7,703 bases of DNA, from NCBI GenBank assembly GCA_002376965.1, contig DFOV01000341.1:1-7703 (forward strand), in the 5' to 3' direction. This stretch comes from Gammaproteobacteria bacterium UBA3532 (GTDB lineage Bacteria; Pseudomonadota; Gammaproteobacteria; Enterobacterales; UBA3532). Below the pieces are notes generated by a model that searched no databases, was not told where the DNA came from, and saw only the letters and a list, made by a program, of their open reading frames with translations. Of this stretch, positions 1 to 6,374 are shown one piece after another. Made by a program: the position numbers and the translations under genes. How positions within the stretch are numbered: the stretch's first letter is position 1; the number at the start of each line of letters is the position of its first letter.

Positions 1-679
1 GGTTTGGATTATGCTGCATTCGGGATCGAGAGGCGTAGGCAACCGGATCGGCAACTATTTTATTGAGCGTGCGCGCAAGGAGATGGAGCGCCATCAAATC
101 CAGCTGCCGGATAGAGATCTGGCGTATTTAAAAGAAGGGAGTCAGGATTTTGATGACTATGTCGAAGCCGTCGAGTGGGCGCAGGACTTCGCTCGGATCA
201 ATCGTGAAGTGATTATGGATAATGCAATAAAGGCGTTAAGAGATGTTCTAGGCATTCCATTTGATTGTGATGAGTTGGCCGTTAATTGTCATCACAATTA
301 TATTTCCCGCGAGCAGCATTTTGGTCGTGATGTATATGTGACGCGAAAAGGTGCTGTGCGTGCTCAAAAAGGCGAACTGGGTATTATTCCCGGTAGCATG
401 GGCGCGCGCTCCTATATTGTGCGAGGTTTAGGAAACCCTGACAGTTTTCATAGCTGTAGTCATGGTGCAGGACGGGTTATGTCACGTACCAAGGCCAAAA
501 AAATCTATAGCGTGCAGGATCAAATTGAAGCGACCAAGGATGTTGAGTGCCGCAAAGATAAAGCGGTTATTGATGAGATCCCGATGGCCTATAAAAACAT
601 TGATAGCGTGATGGCTGCTCAGCGCGATTTGGTTGAAGTGGTACATCAGCTAAAACAAGTGGTGTGTGTGAAAGGATGA
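1..679 (+). CDS. rtcB: RtcB, RNA-splicing/repair ligase (3' portion; 5' end outside window)
   Basis: GTP-dependent RNA ligase that joins RNA 2',3'-cyclic-phosphate or 3'-phosphate ends to 5'-OH ends through a histidine-GMP intermediate, acting in the cytoplasm. The reading frame is already open at the window edge (codons GTT TGG ATT ATG), so this is a partial gene of about 225 codons, roughly the C-terminal 55% of a family that is about 408 residues in E. coli. Diagnostic motifs in order are LHSGSRGVGN right at the edge (Mn-ligand His), VNCHHNYIS (Mn-ligand His), PGSMGARSYIVRG, and SCSHGAGR, whose His is the guanylylated residue of the family. The metal-binding Cys and first His lie outside the window. 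It ends in TGA sharing bases with the ATG of rtcA, so the two are one operon. In E. coli the equivalent operon is sigma-54/RtcR controlled; the promoter is not in view here. Confidence 0.96.
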   Translation, partial: VWIMLHSGSRGVGNRIGNYFIERARKEMERHQIQLPDRDLAYLKEGSQDFDDYVEAVEWAQDFARINREVIMDNAIKALRDVLGIPFDCDELAVNCHHNYISREQHFGRDVYVTRKGAVRAQKGELGIIPGSMGARSYIVRGLGNPDSFHSCSHGAGRVMSRTKAKKIYSVQDQIEATKDVECRKDKAVIDEIPMAYKNIDSVMAAQRDLVEVVHQLKQVVCVKG

Positions 680-1674
680 GCAAGATCTTAATTGATGGAA
701 GTAAGGGCGAGGGCGGCGGGCAAATTCTCAGAACCTCTTTTTCGCTGGCGGCAATCACAGGGCAGGAGATTGAAATTTTTAATATTCGTGCCAAACGAGC
801 TAAACCAGGGCTGATGCGTCAACATTTGACCTCTATATCTGCGGTAGCTGAAGTGTGCGGTGGAAAACTGGAAGCTGATCGCGTAACTTTCAAGCCTGGT
901 GCCATCTGTGGTGGGCCATATCATTATTCTATCGGCACTGCAGGCAGTACAACATTGGTTGCGCAAACGCTGTTACCAGTGCTGGCCGCTGCGAATGAGT
1001 CTTCGGTGATAACCCTCGAAGGCGGCACGCACAATGGTATGTCTCCTTCGCTCGATTATCTGGAGCAGGCTTTTTTGCCCGTGTTGACCAGTATTGGATT
1101 GCAAGCGTCGATTGAGCGCGATCGCTACGGTTTCTATCCCGCAGGTGGCGGAAAGTGGCAATTGAAGGTTACGGGCGCTGCCTGCATAAAAACTCTTGCA
1201 CTGCTGGAGCCGCCGCAAGATATACGATCAGTTCATACGCTATCGTGCCGTTTACCTAAGCATGTGCCGAAACGGCAGGCTGACTATGCCAAGCAATCAC
1301 GTGACTGGGAAAATGCTGAGCACAATGAGAAGTGGGTTGATGCCCTGTGTCCTGGCAACGTATTTTCAGCAGTGATTGGCCAGCCTCCGTTAGTCGCTCA
1401 GTTTGATTCCATCGCAAAACTGGGAGTTCCGGCTGAGAGGGTTGCTAGCAAAGCCTTAAAAAAAGCGAATCGCTTTTTGCACTCTGGTGCGGCAGTTGAT
1501 GAGCATTTGGCTGATCAATTGTTATTGTATATGGCGATAGCAGGAAAAGGCGTTTTTACCACAACGACGCCGAGTGAGCACACCAAGACTAATATTGCAG
1601 TGATACGCCAATTAACAGACAAAGCTATCCAATTGGAACAGCTTGATAAGCTCCGGTGGCGCTGCTTTTTATAG
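676..1674 (+). CDS. rtcA: RtcA, RNA 3'-terminal phosphate cyclase
   Basis: ATP-dependent enzyme converting RNA 3'-phosphate ends to 2',3'-cyclic phosphates via an RtcA-AMP intermediate; the product is a substrate for RtcB encoded just upstream. The protein is 332 residues from the chosen ATG, close to the 338-339 of E. coli RtcA. Visible family signatures are LIDGSKGEGGGQILR at residues 5-19, RAKRAKPGLMRQH, the GTAGSTTLVAQTLLP stretch, GFYPAGGG, and PSEHTKTNIAV near the C-terminus, whose His302 matches the adenylated histidine (His309) of E. coli. The ATG at 676 overlaps the rtcB stop (ATGA) and fits the family N-terminus. An in-frame GTG at 664 would add only MCER. The GAAAGG before the ATG is too close to be a normal ribosome binding site, so translational coupling to rtcB is likely (inference). 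No truncation is seen. Confidence 0.96.
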   Translation: MSKILIDGSKGEGGGQILRTSFSLAAITGQEIEIFNIRAKRAKPGLMRQHLTSISAVAEVCGGKLEADRVTFKPGAICGGPYHYSIGTAGSTTLVAQTLLPVLAAANESSVITLEGGTHNGMSPSLDYLEQAFLPVLTSIGLQASIERDRYGFYPAGGGKWQLKVTGAACIKTLALLEPPQDIRSVHTLSCRLPKHVPKRQADYAKQSRDWENAEHNEKWVDALCPGNVFSAVIGQPPLVAQFDSIAKLGVPAERVASKALKKANRFLHSGAAVDEHLADQLLLYMAIAGKGVFTTTTPSEHTKTNIAVIRQLTDKAIQLEQLDKLRWRCFL

Positions 1675-1696
1675 TGGGGGTCGAATTATAGTGGGA

Positions 1697-1732
1697 CAAT
1701 AAGAAAAGCGACTGGAGTCGCCTTTCTTATTG
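1697..1732. terminator. Bidirectional intrinsic terminator between convergent rtcA and amylase genes
   Basis: Inverted repeat spanning 36 bases. Arms 1697-1713 and 1716-1732 are complementary at every position except A1707/C1722, which becomes a U-G wobble in the minus-strand transcript. The core is GCGAC-TGGA-GTCGC with A-rich sequence on its left and T-rich sequence (CCTTTCTTATT) on its right, so both strands give a GC hairpin followed by a T-rich stretch. It sits 22 bases after the rtcA stop and 14 bases after the amylase stop, exactly where two convergent transcription units should end. Confidence 0.85.
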
Positions 1733-1746
1733 CACTGAAGGTAGGG

Positions 1747-4700
1747 TTAGTACAGGTAGTCAGTATCGTCTCCGATCTTACCTGGTGCAGGGTTGCCTGG
1801 TAAGTCAAGAACATAGACTCGAAGGTTACCCTGGCCCGAAACCTCGGCAGTCAGGCTGCCATTGGTTACCACTTTAACATCGCCAGTTACTGCATCTGTA
1901 TAGGTTCCATTCGGAATGCTATTGAAAGTTGCGGTTCCAGAAACGGTGACTAGAGCAAAGCTGTCAATACCTGCTTCTTGATCGGTAAAGCGACGCTTAT
2001 AGGCAATCCAGCCATCAATATCATCCCTTGAATATTGGCCTTTTTGCAATGCTGGTATTGCGCGACGAATGCGATTTAGACGCGCTAAATGCTTAACCAG
2101 TGGCTTTTCCATGGTTTCAGCGAGTGCGCCAGTGGCACTATGGTAGATGCCAAAGTCATCGACTTGCACCGAGCCTTCGATATGGTCGCCGTAGTACGCC
2201 CGACCTGTTTGCTCTAGTGGCGCAGTTGGCCCAAGATCGGCTCGTGCGCCGGCTTTGAAACGAACTTCTGAGCCATAATACAGGCAAGGTATACCGCGGA
2301 ATGTCCACATGTAGCTCATGTTTTCAGCCCAGGCAAACTCATCACCAGGATAGCGGTTGTCCATGTTTGGCCCATAGTCATGAGAGTCGACGTAAACAAC
2401 ATTCCAGGTTGAATCGTTATAGACGTGATCCTGACTGGCAATATTTAGTGCGGAGCCTGCATCACTGAAGTTCCAGTGCATCGGGAAGTCGATGACCGCC
2501 ATGCCCGAGGATTGCGAATAATCAGGCTCGTGATAGTCATTGCCTTGCAGGTAGTGATTGTCAGACGTTGGCTGATTCATTGGGCCTTGGTCTAGCTCAT
2601 ACTGATAGGCTTCATGTACTGCTACGGCATCGTCATCGCTATATTGCTGGCGCTCTGCCCAGGTATAGAAGGGAGTAGACAGGGGAGCGACATTTTTATT
2701 CCACACTTCATTGACGCGCGTTGCCACTTCGCCAAACATATAGAAGTTGTCTCCACCGCATTTCTTGAACGCAGGAATGAAACGACGGTTGAAGACCAAG
2801 CGGTTAATGTGTTTAACCGTATCGATGCGGAAGGCGTCGACGCCCATCTCGATGTAGCGACAGTAGGCATCGATTAGGAATTGCTGGACTTCTGGGTTTT
2901 CGGTATTTAAGTCTGGCAAGTCTTCGTGGATGGTGCCGCTTTGTGCCGTTTCATCTTCCCAGTTTTTCAACCAGCCAGGATGGAATAGATCATCAGAGAA
3001 TAAATCGAGATTAGGCCATTGATAATTATATATCGTTCGACCGGTTTGATGATCGATTCCGGCAGCTTCTCCCCATCCAGGCAGGTTAAGGTAGTTGTCG
3101 CTCGTCCATAGATCACCGTTGTAATAGTTTTTGCCTGAGTTTGGCTCAATGCTTAGGCCATCGTAGACGAAGTTGGGATTGTAGTCGTCATAGTACCAGC
3201 TCCATTGGTCATCTTGGCGACCATAGTATTTGACCGTTTGTAGTCCAACTGCACCATAGCGTGAGGTATGATTTAATACGATATCTAATACCAATTTCAT
3301 GTCTCGCTTATGTAGCTCGTCGATCAAGCGGCGGAATTGTTCTTCGCCACCTAAGCGCTCATCGATGCGATTGAAGTCATACGCGTGATAGCCGTGGAAG
3401 TCATAGTCGCTGCGGTTAAGTACGGCAGGAGTGATCCAAACGGCGCTGAACCCCATTGCTTTTAAGTAGTCCAGCTTTTGCGTCAGGCCTTGGAAGTCAC
3501 CTCGCCATGCGGGATCGTTGTTGTCGGCGTTTCCGCTGGTTTCATAAACACGAGTAGGGCGGTTGTTGGATGAATCGCCATCAAAGAATCGAGCTGTCAT
3601 TACAAAGTAGATCGACTCTTCTCGGAAGTCGGTTCGTTGTGGAGCGGCTCCAATGCGATAGCTGGCACTCAAGCGGCCTTCGTTTTGTGCTTCATCCACA
3701 GCCAGTAAGCTCAATTGCAAGTCAACGCCTGGCCCCTTATCGGTGATTGCCAGCTCTCTACCGTCGTAGATTGGTGATTGGCGAGTCGCTTCGGTGCCAT
3801 CCGTGGTGTAATAAACGATCGGGTTGGCATCACGATTATCTGAGACCAATACGCGAACACTTTGATCGGTGTCATATCGACCAGAAGGCAAGGTTAGCTC
3901 CAATACTGGCGCAGTTGCATCTGTGTCCAAGTGATATTCAAAGCTAGCTTGCGACTGGTTGCCACTGCTATCTTCGGCGAAGACATGAATAACAGCATCT
4001 CCGGTTAGGTGAACAGGCTGAGTGTAAACAGGTGATTGGGCATTAGCGGGCGCATCAAACGCGTAAGTTACCAATACATTACTGTCTTGATCATCAATAT
4101 TGAGTGTGACATCCAGTTCTACCTGCTCGTAATTGCCAGCTGGTGGGGTTGCGCTGATGATCGGCGCGGTAATATCTTGACGTTGATCGACATCGAACCA
4201 GCTTACGCCGCTGAACCAGCCTGTAGCGCTGCGATTCAGATCACCTGTTTGCTGGCCGTTATTGTCGTTAAATACCAGATTGACCGAGTTGGTTTCTATG
4301 GGCAGTTCGTATTGGCACCAGCCATCACCCAAATCAACCATTTTCTCTCCAGGCCAGGTCATAGATGGTACAGAGCCTGCTGGTTCGGGTAGCCAGATGT
4401 AAACAAAACAATCATTCCAGCCTGAAGGCTTTTCAAAGTAGAGAGCAAATGATGGTTCAATGATGTTAATGCTAACAGGAATGGTAGCAGTTAGGTTTTC
4501 GTAGCTGGCGGTAACCGTTGCCGATTCGCTGCCAATTGCCGTCACAAGTCCGGCATTTACGCTAACATCATCAATTGAGGTGCTGCTCCACTGAGCAGCT
4601 TGGGTGACGTCCTGCTGATCGCCATTGCTATAGTTGGCAGTCAGTTGTAGTTGGACTGACTCGTTTTGATTGAGGGATAGCTGTTGATGAGATAGGGCAA

Positions 4701-5691
4701 CGCCAGCTAATACGATCGGTTGCTGTTGATAGTTGACGCTTAAATCAGCGACTATCTGCCACTGCGTATTGCTGACGGCGTTGAGCTTTTTTCCTTGGCT
4801 AACTACATGTCCATCCATCAAATTAATATGGTTGGTGCCATCCAACTGGTTGCGCCATAATACATCGGCACGGTTGTCTTCGTTAAAATCAGCGACAGCC
4901 GCGACAGACCAGTCTGTTAGCACGGTACTCATGGCTTTGCCGAGACTGACGCGTGAGCCTTCCATTTGGTACAAGAAATTTAGGCCGCTATTCTGGTGAC
5001 GCCAAAAAATATCGTTAAAACCATCGCCATTAAAGTCAGCGACGGCTGCGATTTGCCATGCGGGATCAGCTACCGTGGCAACTTTCTGATGGCTGGTTAA
5101 TTTACGCTGACTACTTAGGCTGATAAGTACTTGGCCAGTACTACTGTGCCGCCACAAAATATCCGACTGATTGTCTTGATTAAAGTCGGAAACATCTTCG
5201 ATTTTCCATTCGATAGGGGCTTTGTGTAAGGTGTAACCAGTGACAATGGTTGGCCCGTCCATTTCATACACATATACCTCACCAGAGTGGCTATGACGCC
5301 ACAAAAGGTCGTCTTTACCGTCGCCATTCATATCGCCTGAGCCAACGATCTCCCATGAGAAATCACTGATCGTATTCAGGTGTGTACTTGTGCTGAGTTC
5401 GCCTTGGTCAAATATATAGACGTGATTAGCGCCTGAACCAAAGTGTCTCCACAATAGGTCGGTTTGTCCGTCACCGTTGAGGTCGGGTTGGCCGATAAGC
5501 TTCCATTGTGGATCATTAATTTCCTGGAAAGATTTTGATGCGTCGATCTTAACGCCATCAATATCGTAAAAGTGGGTTTTACCCGTTTGATGATTTTGCC
5601 ACATGACACGGTGCATGGCATGGCTGGTCGAATAAACGGCCATACACGCCATCGTCATTGCCAGCGCTTTAAGAGGCAATTGAGAGGACAT
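1747..5691 (-). CDS. Secreted multidomain alpha-amylase (GH13) with FG-GAP-like repeats and CBM26
   Basis: Exported endo-acting starch hydrolase of 1314 residues. Order (numbered from ATG 5691): Sec signal peptide 1-25 (Lys8, hydrophobic ALAMTMACMAVYS, cut after SHA). Next, about 27-315, come five 49-50-residue repeats of the form W-x-I ... DxNGDGxxD-ILWRH-xxSG, typical Ca-binding FG-GAP/VCBS-like units. Then a BIG2-like Ig domain (about 325-410), a CBM26-like starch-binding module (about 415-500; FEKPSGW, WPGEKM), two chitobiase-C-terminal-like beta domains (about 506-682; YYTTDGTEAT), the GH13 barrel (about 690-1210) and a C-terminal beta domain ending PGKIG. GH13 regions are DIVLNH (Asp803), LPDLN (925-929), GVDAFRIDTVKH (nucleophile Asp957), FGE (acid/base Glu988) and VDSHD (Asp1105), all intact. 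ATG 5691 is preferred over an in-frame TTG at 5727 because GGAG lies 8 bases before it and it directly begins the signal peptide. Product specificity (alpha-amylase versus maltooligosaccharide-forming) cannot be read. Confidence 0.93.
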   Translation of the reverse strand: MSSQLPLKALAMTMACMAVYSTSHAMHRVMWQNHQTGKTHFYDIDGVKIDASKSFQEINDPQWKLIGQPDLNGDGQTDLLWRHFGSGANHVYIFDQGELSTSTHLNTISDFSWEIVGSGDMNGDGKDDLLWRHSHSGEVYVYEMDGPTIVTGYTLHKAPIEWKIEDVSDFNQDNQSDILWRHSSTGQVLISLSSQRKLTSHQKVATVADPAWQIAAVADFNGDGFNDIFWRHQNSGLNFLYQMEGSRVSLGKAMSTVLTDWSVAAVADFNEDNRADVLWRNQLDGTNHINLMDGHVVSQGKKLNAVSNTQWQIVADLSVNYQQQPIVLAGVALSHQQLSLNQNESVQLQLTANYSNGDQQDVTQAAQWSSTSIDDVSVNAGLVTAIGSESATVTASYENLTATIPVSINIIEPSFALYFEKPSGWNDCFVYIWLPEPAGSVPSMTWPGEKMVDLGDGWCQYELPIETNSVNLVFNDNNGQQTGDLNRSATGWFSGVSWFDVDQRQDITAPIISATPPAGNYEQVELDVTLNIDDQDSNVLVTYAFDAPANAQSPVYTQPVHLTGDAVIHVFAEDSSGNQSQASFEYHLDTDATAPVLELTLPSGRYDTDQSVRVLVSDNRDANPIVYYTTDGTEATRQSPIYDGRELAITDKGPGVDLQLSLLAVDEAQNEGRLSASYRIGAAPQRTDFREESIYFVMTARFFDGDSSNNRPTRVYETSGNADNNDPAWRGDFQGLTQKLDYLKAMGFSAVWITPAVLNRSDYDFHGYHAYDFNRIDERLGGEEQFRRLIDELHKRDMKLVLDIVLNHTSRYGAVGLQTVKYYGRQDDQWSWYYDDYNPNFVYDGLSIEPNSGKNYYNGDLWTSDNYLNLPGWGEAAGIDHQTGRTIYNYQWPNLDLFSDDLFHPGWLKNWEDETAQSGTIHEDLPDLNTENPEVQQFLIDAYCRYIEMGVDAFRIDTVKHINRLVFNRRFIPAFKKCGGDNFYMFGEVATRVNEVWNKNVAPLSTPFYTWAERQQYSDDDAVAVHEAYQYELDQGPMNQPTSDNHYLQGNDYHEPDYSQSSGMAVIDFPMHWNFSDAGSALNIASQDHVYNDSTWNVVYVDSHDYGPNMDNRYPGDEFAWAENMSYMWTFRGIPCLYYGSEVRFKAGARADLGPTAPLEQTGRAYYGDHIEGSVQVDDFGIYHSATGALAETMEKPLVKHLARLNRIRRAIPALQKGQYSRDDIDGWIAYKRRFTDQEAGIDSFALVTVSGTATFNSIPNGTYTDAVTGDVKVVTNGSLTAEVSGQGNLRVYVLDLPGNPAPGKIGDDTDYLY

Positions 5692-5699
5692 AGTTTTAG

Positions 5700-5703
5700 C
5701 TCC
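5700..5703 (-). promoter_or_regulatory. Ribosome binding site deciding the amylase start
   Basis: On the minus strand the sequence reads CTGGAGCTAAAACTATG. The GGAG is 8 bases from the ATG at 5691. The longer frame would have to begin at a TTG (5727) that has no purine-rich sequence before it and would put 12 polar residues ahead of the signal peptide. Confidence 0.75.
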
Positions 5704-5794
5704 AGCTAGTATTTTGTTTTTTGTCAAATCATGAGGTTTGAAGGTAGCCTAGTCTGGAGTAAATCATCTTGACTGAGATCAACTGGGTGCTATT

Positions 5795-5808
5795 CATCCA
5801 GATGGATG
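5795..5808. promoter_or_regulatory. Small dyad upstream of the amylase, possible operator
   Basis: CATCCA-GA-TGGATG is a perfect 6-bp inverted repeat with a 2-base centre, about 105 bases upstream of the amylase ATG. The minus strand reads TGGATGA, containing GGATGA, the core of the MalT box of enterobacterial maltose genes. One hexamer occurs often by chance and no second MalT box was recognised, so the site is only a candidate. Confidence 0.25.
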
Positions 5809-5905
5809 TATGGGTCGTTAGCTCTACTGAGTATATATGGTGTGGGTTAAAGGTATGAGCCACTGTTAATTGCGGGCTGCATTAAGAGAAGAAAGGGGGG
5901 GGAAG

Positions 5906-5931
5906 TGCGATCGAATTACATCTCGATCGCA
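5906..5931 (-). terminator. Hairpin over the stop codon of the small acidic gene, possible terminator
   Basis: TGCGATCGA (5906-5914) and TCGATCGCA (5923-5931) form a perfect 9-bp stem with an 8-base loop that contains the stop codon of the small gene. In the minus-strand transcript the stem is followed by ACUUCCCCCCCCUUUCUUCUCUU, pyrimidine-rich but not a proper U run, so termination may be weak or the hairpin may act as a 3' stabiliser. The arms contain GATC (Dam-type) sites. Confidence 0.4.
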
Positions 5932-6008
5932 TCATCAACGTCATCGTCCATTAGGTCGAGATCTTCTTCCCAACGGCTCATGTATAAATCGTCTTCGTAA
6001 TCACTCAT
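5916..6008 (-). CDS. Unrecognised 30-residue highly acidic small protein
   Basis: A complete small frame, ATG at 6008 to TAA at 5916. It begins MSDYEDDLYMSRWEED and continues LDLMDDDVDDAIEM. Ten Asp and four Glu against one Arg give a net charge near -13; there is one Trp, two Tyr and no Cys, signal peptide or membrane segment. It is preceded by AGGAG six bases from the ATG, the best ribosome binding site in the window, which is the main reason to believe it is translated. It runs in the same direction as the amylase but lies 224 bases before it with a hairpin over its stop codon, so it is probably its own unit or a leader-type cistron. I do not recognise the family and assign no function. 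Acidic peptides of this kind can be partners of basic proteins, nucleic-acid mimics or metal binders, but nothing here selects among these. Confidence 0.6.
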   Translation of the reverse strand: MSDYEDDLYMSRWEEDLDLMDDDVDDAIEM

Positions 6009-6121
6009 AGTAATCTCCTGATTTTATTGGTTTTGCTTTTCTTTCTTTCATTTAGTGACAGCACAAGCTGCACTTAATTCATTCAAACATTCAAAAATGA
6101 CAAGCAGATGAAAAATTCTTT
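6009..6121 (-). promoter_or_regulatory. Upstream region of the small acidic gene, with AGGAG site and tentative promoter
   Basis: AT-rich on the minus strand, ending in AATAAAATCAGGAGATTACT before the ATG; the AGGAG is at 6019-6015. A tentative promoter is TTGTCA (one mismatch to TTGACA) followed after 17 bases by GAATTA, a poor -10. A purine-rich stretch AAATGAAAGAAAGAAAAGC lies between it and the ribosome binding site. No gene is seen in this stretch. Confidence 0.35.
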
Positions 6122-6265
6122 CAGAAAAGGTTGCATTATCGTTAAGTGGCTGGGTGTTTCTTACGCAAAACGCCGTGAAATCTTCTATGATGGCTTTACT
6201 GCCGCATCCATGCGGCAGAAATTTGCTTCAGAAACACCCAGCCACTTAACGATAATACTTTTCTG
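6122..6265. repeat. Long nested palindrome (possible MITE-like element or structured RNA)
   Basis: Perfect 27-bp inverted repeat: arm 6135-6161 (starts ATTATCGTTAAGTGG) and arm 6230-6256 (ends CCACTTAACGATAAT), 68 bases apart. Outside these, CAGAAAAG (6122-6129) pairs with CTTTTCTG (6258-6265) across a 5-versus-1 base bulge. Inside, GCAAA (6165-6169) pairs with TTTGC (6222-6226). The centre has its own perfect hairpin CTGCCGCAT-CC-ATGCGGCAG (6199-6218), and 6172-6194 can form a weak third arm. The whole folds as a branched hairpin. It lies between the divergent small acidic gene and folB, and no obvious target-site duplication flanks it. Both outer edges run into short T runs on their respective strands, so it could also stop transcription. 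Its identity is not known. Confidence 0.8.
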
Positions 6266-6374
6266 GGGCATAGCGTTGAGTGTTCGATTCCTTTCCTTGA
6301 TTGCAGTGGTTTACAGAAGCGGATTCATGATAATCTACGCGCCATTGTAATTCCTTGGGTGTTGTTTCGTGAGT
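6266..6374 (+). promoter_or_regulatory. folB upstream region with tentative -10
   Basis: The non-coding stretch between the palindrome and folB. GATAAT at 6329-6334 (five of six bases of TATAAT) is the best -10 candidate, about 40 bases before the start codon, but no good -35 stands at the right distance (TTTACA at 6310-6315 is too close). GGTG at 6358-6361 may act as a weak ribosome binding site for the GTG at 6369. Confidence 0.3.

Larger units (their letters stand above)
5692..5915 (-). other. Upstream region of the amylase gene (probable leader and promoter)
   Basis: This 224-base gap holds no convincing gene. On the minus strand it contains a TATACT (5835-5830) that could be a -10 element, but nothing like TTGACA stands 16-18 bases before it. 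It also contains a perfect 6-bp dyad at 5795-5808, and a TTGACA at 5727-5722 that lacks a fitting -10 and is too close to the start codon to be a -35. The promoter therefore cannot be fixed from sequence alone. The end nearest the small gene has a run of eight G (5895-5902). Confidence 0.4.

Noticed and set aside
567..1218. Minus-strand frames opposite rtcB/rtcA
   Set aside because: They are shadows of two well-supported genes; the peptides show no domain or start signal.
2614..4999. Several plus-strand and alternate minus frames of 60-118 residues inside the amylase gene
   Set aside because: The amylase frame is continuous with recognised domains throughout; these are by-products of its codon composition.
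1747..5691. Lipoprotein signal (Cys in the hydrophobic segment MTMAC)
   Set aside because: The residues before the Cys (T-M-A) do not fit the L-A/S-G/A lipobox, and a normal cleavage site SHA follows.
5722..5727. TTGACA on the minus strand as -35 of the amylase
   Set aside because: No -10 lies 16-18 bases downstream and a transcript from there would begin at or after the start codon region, losing the ribosome binding site.
6135..6256. Integron attC site
   Set aside because: GTTAAGT and ACTTAAC resemble the GTTRRRY/RYYYAAC core sites, but their order is reversed relative to attC (RYYYAAC must come first), and there is no integrase or cassette array.
6122..6265. Retron-type msr/msd RNA
   Set aside because: No reverse transcriptase gene is in the window, and the nearby coding frame is only 30 residues.
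6108..6350. 80-residue plus-strand frame across the palindrome
   Set aside because: It runs through both arms of the inverted repeat, has no ribosome binding site, and the peptide has no recognisable domain; the frame is open by chance.
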